A stretch of 64,000 nucleotides of DNA. Source: an uncultured Treponema sp. Lineage in GTDB: Bacteria > Spirochaetota > Spirochaetia > Treponematales > Treponemataceae. Of this stretch, positions 57,224 to 64,000 are shown in pieces. The DNA lies in contig CAMOIE010000007.1 in assembly GCA_946615905.1 (NCBI GenBank), forward strand, positions 1 through 64,000. Direction: 5' to 3'. A program made the translations under genes and the position numbers. The notes beneath the pieces were generated by a model. The model was not told the origin of the DNA, did no database searches, and saw only the letters and a list, made by a program, of their open reading frames with translations. How positions within the stretch are numbered: the stretch's first letter is position 1; each line of letters opens with the position of its first letter.

Positions 57224-59335
57224 TTAAAAATATCTTGCCGTAAGGGCATCTGCCAAAGCTTCCGAGCGTTTGATTGTTTGAATTATCAGCGGGACAAAAA
57301 GCGGCAGAATGATTTTTAATTTTGCGATCGGGCCTTTTGTTTTTTTAAGTCCCCCGCGGACAAGCTGTGTTTTTACGATTGACTCGGCTTCTTCTATTAA
57401 AAGGGGAATAAAGCGGAAGATAATCTCAAAAATCACGACGAGCGGCCGGTAAGGAACGTGGAGTTTTTTGAGCGGACTTAAAACTGCGGCAACTCCATCG
57501 AGCATTTCTTTTTCTGATGTCGTATAGACAAAAACTCTGATTGCGGCAAGGGCAGCAAAGGTGCGGATAAACATTCTGACGCAGACCATGGCCTTAAAAT
57601 CCGAGACAATCATCCAGGAATTCTGCCAGAGGATTTTTTCACCTTCACCGACCGGAAAGAAAATCAACTCAAGAATCGCAAAAAAGAGCAGCCAAGGAAT
57701 GAGGGGCATAAAAGTCGTAAAAAGTCTTTTGACTGAATATTTGCCCAAAAGCGCATACAAAATCGTGGCGAAAGCCAGTGCGGCCGTAAAATAAATGTTG
57801 GGCAGACAAAGAGAAAGTCCGAAAAGGGCGAAGAAAATCAAGTATTTTCCCCAGGACGGAATTTTTGAAAGTATGCTGTCTTTTTTGCTTCCATCGCCCG
57901 AAAAATCAGCGGTCTTTTTGATTGACTGCAAGAATTTCGCCCCTTCTAGCGGATGAATTTGCGGCAATTCTGATTCTGAGGAGTTTTTATCGCGACTAAC
58001 GAACGGTCGTGTGTCTTCAGTGATAATCCCATGCCTCAGCGTCAGATGCCGGTCAGCTGATTTTGCTTCTTCCATTCGGTGGGTTGAGAATAAAATTGTT
58101 TTTCCCTGGGCGGCGAGTTTTCTCAATGTCGCAAAAAAAGCCTGTCTGCTTGGAAAATCAAGTCCGGCCGTAGGCTCATCGAATAAAATCACAGGAGAAT
58201 CCATGGCTATTATTCCTGCAATCGAAAGCTTACGTTTTTCTCCGCCAGAAAGCAAAAATGTCTGCCGGTCAGCGAATTTGTCAAAAGGAAGATTCACAAG
58301 ATTCATGCAGTCAACGACACGTGCTTTTAGTTCTTTTCCGTGAACTCCGAGATTTGAAGGGCCGAAGGCAACGTCATCAGCGGCGTATTTCTCGTAAATT
58401 GCGGCCTCTGCGTCTTGCAGGGCTAAAACCGGTCTCGTTTTTGAATAGATCTTTCCTGCCTGCGGAATTTGGAGTCCTGCAAGAATTTCAAGCAAGGTTG
58501 ACTTTCCAGCTCCGCTCTCTCCTGTGATGGCGTTTATCGTGCCTTCCTCAAGCTCGAAATTTATTCCACGCAGTACGTTCCTCTCTTCATAGGAAAAATG
58601 GATGTCGCTGACTTTTAACGCGGATTTTCCAGTTCCGGCGGGGAGTGCTACGTTCAAAGGAGAGCCGAAAAGTGAATGAAGAATTTCCGATGCGCGGAAA
58701 GCTGTTGCCGAGCCGTCGAAAGTCTTTTTTCCGTCTTTCATCATGATTACGTGGTCGGCTTTAAGGGCTTCGTCCAAATCGTGCGTGATATGGAGAATAG
58801 TCTGTCCGTGCTTGTGGCTGTAGTCCAGATACTCAAGGATTTCCTTTCGGCTGGCAGGATCAAGCATACTTGTCGCTTCATCGAGGACAAGCAAATCCGG
58901 GCGGAGGGCTAAAATTCCGCTCAGGGCGAGTTTTTGAGTCTGTCCGAGGGAAAGGGCGTTTGTTTTTGACTCAGCGCGGTCAAGAAGACCTGTTACGGCA
59001 AGGGATTCAATCACCCGCTGCTCGATTTCACTTTTTGAAAGTCCAAGATTTTCCGGCCCGAATTCAGTGTCGCGGGCAACGATTCCAGAGACAATCTGGT
59101 CTTTTGGATACTGAAAAACAATTCCTGTGCGGCAGCCTTCCTCAATCGTGACTTTTCCGCTTGTCGCCTGCAAAAATCCGCAGATTATTTTTGATAAAGT
59201 TGACTTTCCAGACCCGTTCGTTCCCAAAATGACAGCGTATTGACCTTTTTCAATTGAAAATGAGATGTCTTCAACCGCTTTTTTTGACTCAGGGGAATAA
59301 GAAAATGAAAGATTTTCAACTTTAACGAGGCTCAT
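57224..59335 (-). CDS. ECF-transporter energy module: two ATPases fused to the T component
   Basis: The 703-residue single chain carries the whole energy-coupling module. First ATPase (about 1-235): Walker A GTNGSGKST, signature LSLGQTQK, Walker B LLVLDEATSMLD. Second ATPase (about 240-445): GESGAGKST, LSGGEKRK, ILFDEPTAGLD. A ~50-residue linker leads to an EcfT-like membrane domain (about 495-703) with its two Arg motifs (QLVRGGL, ALTARYF). Usually A, A' and T are separate genes. No S (substrate) component is nearby, so the vitamin or metal carried is unknown. Confidence 0.88.
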   Translation of the reverse strand: MSLVKVENLSFSYSPESKKAVEDISFSIEKGQYAVILGTNGSGKSTLSKIICGFLQATSGKVTIEEGCRTGIVFQYPKDQIVSGIVARDTEFGPENLGLSKSEIEQRVIESLAVTGLLDRAESKTNALSLGQTQKLALSGILALRPDLLVLDEATSMLDPASRKEILEYLDYSHKHGQTILHITHDLDEALKADHVIMMKDGKKTFDGSATAFRASEILHSLFGSPLNVALPAGTGKSALKVSDIHFSYEERNVLRGINFELEEGTINAITGESGAGKSTLLEILAGLQIPQAGKIYSKTRPVLALQDAEAAIYEKYAADDVAFGPSNLGVHGKELKARVVDCMNLVNLPFDKFADRQTFLLSGGEKRKLSIAGIIAMDSPVILFDEPTAGLDFPSRQAFFATLRKLAAQGKTILFSTHRMEEAKSADRHLTLRHGIITEDTRPFVSRDKNSSESELPQIHPLEGAKFLQSIKKTADFSGDGSKKDSILSKIPSWGKYLIFFALFGLSLCLPNIYFTAALAFATILYALLGKYSVKRLFTTFMPLIPWLLFFAILELIFFPVGEGEKILWQNSWMIVSDFKAMVCVRMFIRTFAALAAIRVFVYTTSEKEMLDGVAAVLSPLKKLHVPYRPLVVIFEIIFRFIPLLIEEAESIVKTQLVRGGLKKTKGPIAKLKIILPLFVPLIIQTIKRSEALADALTARYF

Positions 59336-59532
59336 TTTAAGTCATCTTAGCGAAATTTGTTGGCATTGTCACGGCATTTATGCAGTCTCTGCTTTGGAGA
59401 AAAGCTTTTGTAGAACTGTCCGTAAACGCAATCTTATAGACAAAAAAACTTAAAATCAGGAAAATAAATGCAACCACCTTGCTTAGAAAGGGTTTTAAAA
59501 ACGGATGTCGAGTAAAGTCCAAGGGGATTGAT

Positions 59533-60309
59533 TTGAAGAAATTTTTACTTGCTATTTTATCTTTTTTCATTTTTGCGTCTTTAGTGTCGGCTGAAGGAAT
59601 TTTATCTGACGAGCTTTTGGAAAAGATCAAACCAAACGGAGCTATGCGTCATGTTGTGCAAGGGAAAAGCGAGTTTAAATTCGAGCTTGTTCCCGCAACA
59701 GAACTTGCCATTGCGACTACAAAATCATGGGAAAGTGACGCTGCCCCGGTTTTTCATGAAGAATGCCTTTTTTACATTACGAAAGCTGATTTGGCAAAGG
59801 CTTCTGGAAATTCTGATGCAGACACATCGATTGCAAAAGTTTCCCAGATAATCAGGTCTGTTTCAAAAATGAAGGGAATGGAATATTATTCTAACGGTGA
59901 CAAAAGATGGGAAACTCTTTATCACGAGGCTTATTTGATTGATTCGCCAAATTCAAGGAACAGGATTGATGATAAAATTGACGAGGTTTACGACAGGCAG
60001 ACTCTTTATTGTATTCTTGATGACAATTCATTCGGTTCGTGTGTTTACAGACTTGACTACAGACAGCAGGATGATGAAGTTTCGATACTTTTTACGAATG
60101 CAGAGAAATGTAAATTCGGGCCGATGACGGCTGTAAAGGAAAATGAATTGAAAATCAGCCTTGATATTATAAGTCAGGGTGACTCATATTTGATTTACAT
60201 GACACTTAGGGCAAGATATCCGCAGATTCCTCTTTTTAAGGAGCGGTTGAGCAAGTCTTTCAATGCTAGAATTGACGCCATTTTTAAGTGGTTTACAATG
60301 CAATTTTAA
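59533..60309 (+). CDS. Exported protein of unknown function
   Basis: About 258 residues from a TTG start at 59533 that follows AAGGGG by six bases. This puts a clean signal peptide (KKFLLAILSFFIFASLVSA) at the N-terminus; an earlier TTG at 59479 would add a charged extension ahead of it. The mature protein is mixed alpha/beta with no motif I recognise (segments MRHVVQGKSEFKFELVPATE, MKGMEYYSNGDKRWETLYHEAY). It is read in the same direction as, and 18 bases before, the dual immunophilin, so it may be a periplasmic partner of it. Confidence 0.65.
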   Translation: MKKFLLAILSFFIFASLVSAEGILSDELLEKIKPNGAMRHVVQGKSEFKFELVPATELAIATTKSWESDAAPVFHEECLFYITKADLAKASGNSDADTSIAKVSQIIRSVSKMKGMEYYSNGDKRWETLYHEAYLIDSPNSRNRIDDKIDEVYDRQTLYCILDDNSFGSCVYRLDYRQQDDEVSILFTNAEKCKFGPMTAVKENELKISLDIISQGDSYLIYMTLRARYPQIPLFKERLSKSFNARIDAIFKWFTMQF

Positions 60310-60327
60310 TTCACTAGGAGTGAATAT

Positions 60328-61377
60328 ATGAAAAAGAATATGCTTGCAGCATTGATGTGCTGTTTTGCAATTTCATTTGGAGGTTGTGACTCTATGGATA
60401 AAGAGTTGAACGTAATCAAAGGTAAAGACGGACTTTTTGCTGCGATGGAAACTTCACGCGGTACAATTGTTTTGGAACTTTTCTATAAGAAGACACCGAT
60501 GACTGTCTCAAATTTCGTCGGACTTGCAGAAGGAACTCTCGATGCTGCAAACGGAAAGCCTTTTTATGATGGACTTAAATTTCACCGCGTAATCAGCAAG
60601 GCAAACGGTGACGGTCAGGACTTTATGATTCAGGGTGGCGACCCTCAGGGCAATGGAACTGGCGGTCCCGGCTACAAATTTGCCGATGAATTTGTCGATG
60701 ATTTGAATTTTACAAAACCCGGACTTTTGGCGATGGCTAATGCAGGACCCGGAACTAACGGTAGTCAGTTTTTTATCACACAGGTTCCTACCGACTGGTT
60801 GAATCAGAAGCACACGATTTTCGGTCAGGTTGTCGGCGAGGCATCAATGGATGTTGTTGAGCATACATTGCAGGGCGACACAATCAAAAAGGTGACGATT
60901 ATCCGCCAGGGAAAAGACGCGGAAGCTTTTAAAGTCAGTCAGAAGTCATTTGACGACTTGCAGGCCGAGGTGAAAAAGGCAAACGCTGAAAAGAAAGAGA
61001 AGGAACTCGCTTCTTTTGTTGAAGGTTGCCAGAAAGATTCCAACGGAATTTATTACAAAATTCTCAAGGAAGGTAACGGAGCAAAGATTGGCAAAGGCAA
61101 AACTGTTACAGTTGAATACAAGGGGTATTTTGCTGACGGTTCTGTTTTTGACGGTTCTGCAAAAATGATTAAAGGCGGACACGAACCGCTTGACTTTGTT
61201 ACGGGCGCAGGTCAGATGATTCAAGGATTTGACATCATGGTTCAGGACATGAAATTGAACGAAACCCGCAAAATGGTTCTTCCGCCAGAATTCGCCTACG
61301 GTTCCCGTGGAATTCCAGGTGTGATTCCAGGCGGCGCATACCTTGCCTTTGATGTCATGGTTGTAAAGGCAAAATAA
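60328..61377 (+). CDS. Dual-family immunophilin: cyclophilin-FKBP fusion lipoprotein
   Basis: Peptidyl-prolyl isomerase with both families in one chain. The lipobox FGGC gives a lipidated Cys near 20. The cyclophilin domain (about 38-195) has [18 protein letters not shown] and [11 protein letters not shown] Lys/Glu-rich helical linker (about 205-240) precedes the FKBP domain (about 245-349) with [16 protein letters not shown] and [24 protein letters not shown]. Cyclophilin-then-FKBP fusions are known from Treponema denticola. Likely a periplasmic folding factor. Confidence 0.93.
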   Translation: MKKNMLAALMCCFAISFGGCDSMDKELNVIKGKDGLFAAMETSRGTIVLELFYKKTPMTVSNFVGLAEGTLDAANGKPFYDGLKFHRVISKANGDGQDFMIQGGDPQGNGTGGPGYKFADEFVDDLNFTKPGLLAMANAGPGTNGSQFFITQVPTDWLNQKHTIFGQVVGEASMDVVEHTLQGDTIKKVTIIRQGKDAEAFKVSQKSFDDLQAEVKKANAEKKEKELASFVEGCQKDSNGIYYKILKEGNGAKIGKGKTVTVEYKGYFADGSVFDGSAKMIKGGHEPLDFVTGAGQMIQGFDIMVQDMKLNETRKMVLPPEFAYGSRGIPGVIPGGAYLAFDVMVVKAK

Positions 61378-61399
61378 AAAGATAATCAAAAGCTTTTAA

Positions 61400-61431
61400 A
61401 ACGCCATCTTGGAGAAATTCGAGATGGCGTT
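61400..61431 (+). terminator. Hairpin after the immunophilin gene
   Basis: AACGCCATCT/AGATGGCGTT (61400-61409 and 61422-61431), a 10-bp perfect stem. The T-run is short, so termination may need the next element. Confidence 0.55.
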
Positions 61432-61442
61432 ATTCGTGCGGA

Positions 61443-61488
61443 GGGTTTAATACCTCGCCCCTTGGGGCGTAAAAAGGGTATTGAACCC
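61443..61488. repeat. Double-stem inverted repeat
   Basis: The outer arms GGGTTTAATACC (61443-61454) and GGTATTGAACCC (61477-61488) pair with one T-G wobble, and enclose CGCCCC-TT-GGGGCG (61456-61469). The nested shape resembles a dispersed intergenic element. Confidence 0.55.
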
Positions 61489-61510
61489 GACTGCGATACC
61501 TTATGAGAAC

Positions 61511-61554
61511 GAACGATACCCCTGGGCTTGCCCTGGGGTATCGTTCATTTTTTT
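61511..61554 (+). terminator. Long hairpin with T-run overlapping the trkA stop
   Basis: GAACGATACCCC/GGGGTATCGTTC (61511-61522 and 61535-61546) has an inner GGGC/GCCC stem, then a seven-T run on the plus strand that lies inside the trkA coding end. It acts on plus-strand transcripts. On the minus strand it covers the trkA stop codon. Confidence 0.75.
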
Positions 61555-62981
61555 CCACCGAATTTGTCTAGTACGTGCTGATTATCGATTGACGTTGTGA
61601 TGATTACGATTTTGTCGCCAGTTTCGATTGTCGTGTTTCCTGTTGGAATAACGTACTGGCTTGTGCCGGACTTTTGAACCACGAGGATAAGGAATTTTCC
61701 GTTTTCAGCGATTTCTTTCAGGGGCTTTCCGACAACTGAAGAATTTTTGGGAATCACGATTTCTACGATTTCAAGTGCACCGTCGTTTACAGTGTGGATT
61801 CCTGTTACGCTTTGGCCGCGCAAGTGACTCATAATGGAGTCGACAACCGCGTCACGGATTGGAACCGCGACTTCCACGCCGATTTTTCGGGCAATATCAG
61901 CAAAGGCCGAGGTTGAGACAAGGCAGATTGAATTCTTTATTCCGAGGGATTCCATGTAGGCGGCCAAAACCATGTTCAGCTCGTAGTTCTGGGTAGCGCA
62001 GATAATCAAGTCGTAGTTTTGAAGTCCCTCTTCCTTAACGAAAGCCTCGTCCGAGATGTCCGCGCGGAAAACTTTTGCCCCTTTAAATTGTTCGGCGGCC
62101 GCCTTTGTCAGGGCTTCGTCAGAGTCAATTATGGCAAATTCGTTTGTCAGTTTTGACTGCCAGCCGAATACTTTTGAAAAAAATGATTTTTTCCGGTGGA
62201 TAAGTTTTTCCGCGATGATTGTTCCGATTCTCCCGGCTCCGAGCAGGGCAATTTTTTTCATCTCGTGCATTTTGGAGCCGCAAAGTTTTAAAAATTCCTG
62301 CAAGTCGGACTTTTTCATCAAAAGTCCAAGGGAATCTTCTGCTTTAAGGATTGTTCCGCCGGAAGGAAGCGATGTTATACCGCCGGACTCTACATAAGCA
62401 ATCAAAAGTGGTTTGTCGATTAATTTTCGGACGTTTTGAAGCATCTGCCCCTCAAGGGCGGAGCCTTTTTCGATTGTGACGCGGGTAAGCTCAAATCCTG
62501 ACTCACCGAAAGGAACTGCGTCTGTAATCGCTCCATGTTCAACGGCGTTTACGATTGCCTGAGCCGCCTCAACGTCCGGGTGAATCATAAAATCTATGCC
62601 GTAAAGGGGTCTGTGGTTTGAAGAAAAAGTTTCTGAATGTTTTTGCTCCGCGTCGGCAGTGTTCACATAGTAAGCATAATTTCGGACGCGGGCAATTTTC
62701 AGGAGATTTGGGTAGACGGCATCGACAAGGGAGCAGGTTATCATGTTGACTTCATCGGAAGAAGTCACACAAACCAAAGCGTCAGCCTTGTCGATTCCAA
62801 CAGATTCAAGGGTGGCAAGATTGTTTCCGTCGGCATGAAGCACGGTGCAGTCAAGCCGGTTGGAAGCGTGACGGATTGTCTCTTCATCGTTGTCGATTAG
62901 AACCACGTCATTTTTGCCGTTAATCAGCCTTTTTGCCAGCTGTGTTCCGGTAAATCCTGCGCCGATGATTACTATTTTCAC
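61545..62981 (-). CDS. trkA: Trk potassium uptake regulatory protein TrkA
   Basis: Peripheral NAD-binding subunit of the Trk K+ channel complex. It has duplicated RCK halves: the first Rossmann motif IIGAGFTGTQLAKRL (at 4), the second LLGAGRIGTIIAEKL (near 240), and a RCK-C domain after each. The length is 478. The start is GTG with AGGAGTAAAG upstream. No trkH/trkG gene is in the window. It follows the nucleotidase gene by 26 bases. Confidence 0.92.
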   Translation of the reverse strand: MKIVIIGAGFTGTQLAKRLINGKNDVVLIDNDEETIRHASNRLDCTVLHADGNNLATLESVGIDKADALVCVTSSDEVNMITCSLVDAVYPNLLKIARVRNYAYYVNTADAEQKHSETFSSNHRPLYGIDFMIHPDVEAAQAIVNAVEHGAITDAVPFGESGFELTRVTIEKGSALEGQMLQNVRKLIDKPLLIAYVESGGITSLPSGGTILKAEDSLGLLMKKSDLQEFLKLCGSKMHEMKKIALLGAGRIGTIIAEKLIHRKKSFFSKVFGWQSKLTNEFAIIDSDEALTKAAAEQFKGAKVFRADISDEAFVKEEGLQNYDLIICATQNYELNMVLAAYMESLGIKNSICLVSTSAFADIARKIGVEVAVPIRDAVVDSIMSHLRGQSVTGIHTVNDGALEIVEIVIPKNSSVVGKPLKEIAENGKFLILVVQKSGTSQYVIPTGNTTIETGDKIVIITTSIDNQHVLDKFGGKK

Positions 62982-63007
62982 CCTTTACTCCTGTTTGAGC
63001 AGTTTGT

Positions 63008-64000
63008 TTACTGTGGCAACTTTCCGCCGACAACTTTGATGCGGTTGTCAACTTTCGGTGTCACTACAGTTCCAAGGCTTGTAACGTAGTCAATGAAGAC
63101 ATCGCTCAAAATCATTGAAGTGTTGAATGTGTCAACTGACTTTGTGAGAGCGACATAACCGTCACCGCCCTTTGCATTGTAGTCATTTACGGCGATTTTG
63201 TAAGTCGCGGCCGGGTCGATTGCCTTTCCGTTGACCAAAACGTCTGCAATAGTACCGTTTCCGTTTGCGTCATAATTGATTGTATAGCTTACGCCTTTTG
63301 AGACCTGTGCGAATGCACCGGCACCCTGTTTAATCTGGCCGATAAAGTTGAAAAGCTCCACGACATCGCTGCCTTTCAAAGTGACGACGTAAACATAGTT
63401 CTCAAACGGAAGCATAGTCATAATCTGCTCGCGTGTGACATCACCGGCAGGAAGGTCTGCACGGATTCCACCGCCGTTTGTAACAGCGAAGTCAACGTTT
63501 ACGCCGATTTTTTTGCAGTATGCGACCATAGCGTCTGTAAGGTAGTCACCGGAAGCCATTTCCTGATAGCGGGTAAGTTTTTTGCCGAATTCAAAGGGAG
63601 CTGTTGTCTTGAGAACGACTTCTTTGAGTGAGGCATTAGCCTTGTCAACGTAGGGCTTGAGAAGAGTCTCAACCGCCGGATCGGGAGCAAAAGCTGTTGT
63701 CGTAATTTCAACCGGCTTCCACTGGAATTTCTGGATTTTTCCGTCAACGATTGTGAAGTCAGCCTCTCCGACGTATTTACCCTTTTCATTGGCAGATACA
63801 ATCGGAGTTCCGTTAACAACATTCGGCTCTGCAAAGTATGAGTGCGCGTGTCCGTCAACAATCAAATCGATTCCAGAAACCTGCTCTGCGAGTTTGATTG
63901 AAGTGTTCTGGTCATTTGTCTCAAGGATGTCTCCGAGGTGTCCGACGACAACAACGAGGTCAGCCATTTCTTTTTCGCGGCAGATTTTCACATTTTCTTT
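63008..64000 (-). CDS. 5'-nucleotidase/UshA-family protein, N-terminus beyond window
   Basis: The reading frame stays open to the last base, so the protein starts outside the window. The visible part has the end of the metallophosphatase domain (VVVVGHLGD, IDLIVDGHAH with the metal-binding His residues). The C-terminal substrate-binding domain follows (TDAMVAYCKKIG, VTNGGGIRADLPAGD, YKIAVNDYNAKGGDGYVAL). It would be exported and hydrolyse nucleotides or related phosphoesters. Exact substrate unknown. Confidence 0.9.
   Translation of the reverse strand, partial: KENVKICREKEMADLVVVVGHLGDILETNDQNTSIKLAEQVSGIDLIVDGHAHSYFAEPNVVNGTPIVSANEKGKYVGEADFTIVDGKIQKFQWKPVEITTTAFAPDPAVETLLKPYVDKANASLKEVVLKTTAPFEFGKKLTRYQEMASGDYLTDAMVAYCKKIGVNVDFAVTNGGGIRADLPAGDVTREQIMTMLPFENYVYVVTLKGSDVVELFNFIGQIKQGAGAFAQVSKGVSYTINYDANGNGTIADVLVNGKAIDPAATYKIAVNDYNAKGGDGYVALTKSVDTFNTSMILSDVFIDYVTSLGTVVTPKVDNRIKVVGGKLPQ

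Noticed and set aside
59337-59630. 97-codon minus-strand ORF with one hydrophobic stretch ending just before the ECF gene start
   Set aside because: Half of it lies antisense to the signal-peptide region of the exported protein gene, which has a good ribosome site and a convincing signal peptide. It shows no ribosome site of its own and no recognisable family.

Overview
The window looks like the replication-origin region of a Treponema-type spirochaete with modest G+C. The evidence is a FlaB-class periplasmic flagellin, a dnaA-dnaN-recF-dciA-rpmH-rnpA-yidD-yidC-jag block, lipoproteins with treponeme-style lipoboxes, and a cyclophilin-FKBP fusion of the kind described from treponemes. Polysaccharide genes (a family 9 pectate lyase, KduI, altronate dehydratase, a secreted acetyl-esterase-like hydrolase) point to a pectin-degrading, probably gut- or rumen-associated species. 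The species itself cannot be fixed from this sequence.

Layout. 1-4.6 kb: flagellin (cut by the window start), a small zinc-ribbon membrane protein, a diguanylate cyclase and purD. 4.6-11.5 kb (minus strand): pyrI and pyrB, then an acyltransferase / ketosynthase-like / methyltransferase trio resembling part of an aryl-polyene cluster, a PAP2 phosphatase, lspA and membrane proteins. 11.5-21.4 kb: envelope proteins and lipoproteins, ettA, an OmpA-family protein, queH and argA. 21.4-28.75 kb: chromosome origin, with four parS sites and DnaA boxes in a 1.1-kb non-coding stretch, gyrA and gyrB running left, dnaA running right, and a DnaA-trio-like unwinding element between dnaA and dnaN. 28.7-34.9 kb: the dnaN-to-jag block. 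34.9-42.7 kb: mixed housekeeping genes (ATP-grasp, RluA, SlyX, pyrF, SulP) ending in uxaA. 42.7-50.8 kb: lipid kinase, kduI, an isolated ketosynthase, a secreted esterase, a small secreted beta-sandwich protein and the large PL9 lyase. 50.8-64 kb: DTW protein, GH3 enzyme, thiamine transporter thiB-thiP without thiQ, trxB, tRNA-Cys, a three-domain ECF energy module, a dual immunophilin, trkA and a 5'-nucleotidase cut by the window end.

How the genes work together. PL9 would cut polygalacturonate outside the cell, the esterase may remove acetyl groups, KduI would isomerise the 5-keto-4-deoxyuronate produced, and UxaA belongs to the saturated hexuronate branch. pyrB/pyrI/pyrF and purD supply nucleotides. 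Replication initiation, segregation sites, gyrase, helicase recruitment (DciA) and the RnpA/YidD/YidC/Jag group cluster at the origin, with genes mostly oriented away from it.

The most striking global signal is that about fifteen genes lack a Shine-Dalgarno sequence and instead have a -10-like hexamer ending 6 to 8 bases before the start codon. This suggests widespread leaderless mRNAs, including the dnaA mRNA.
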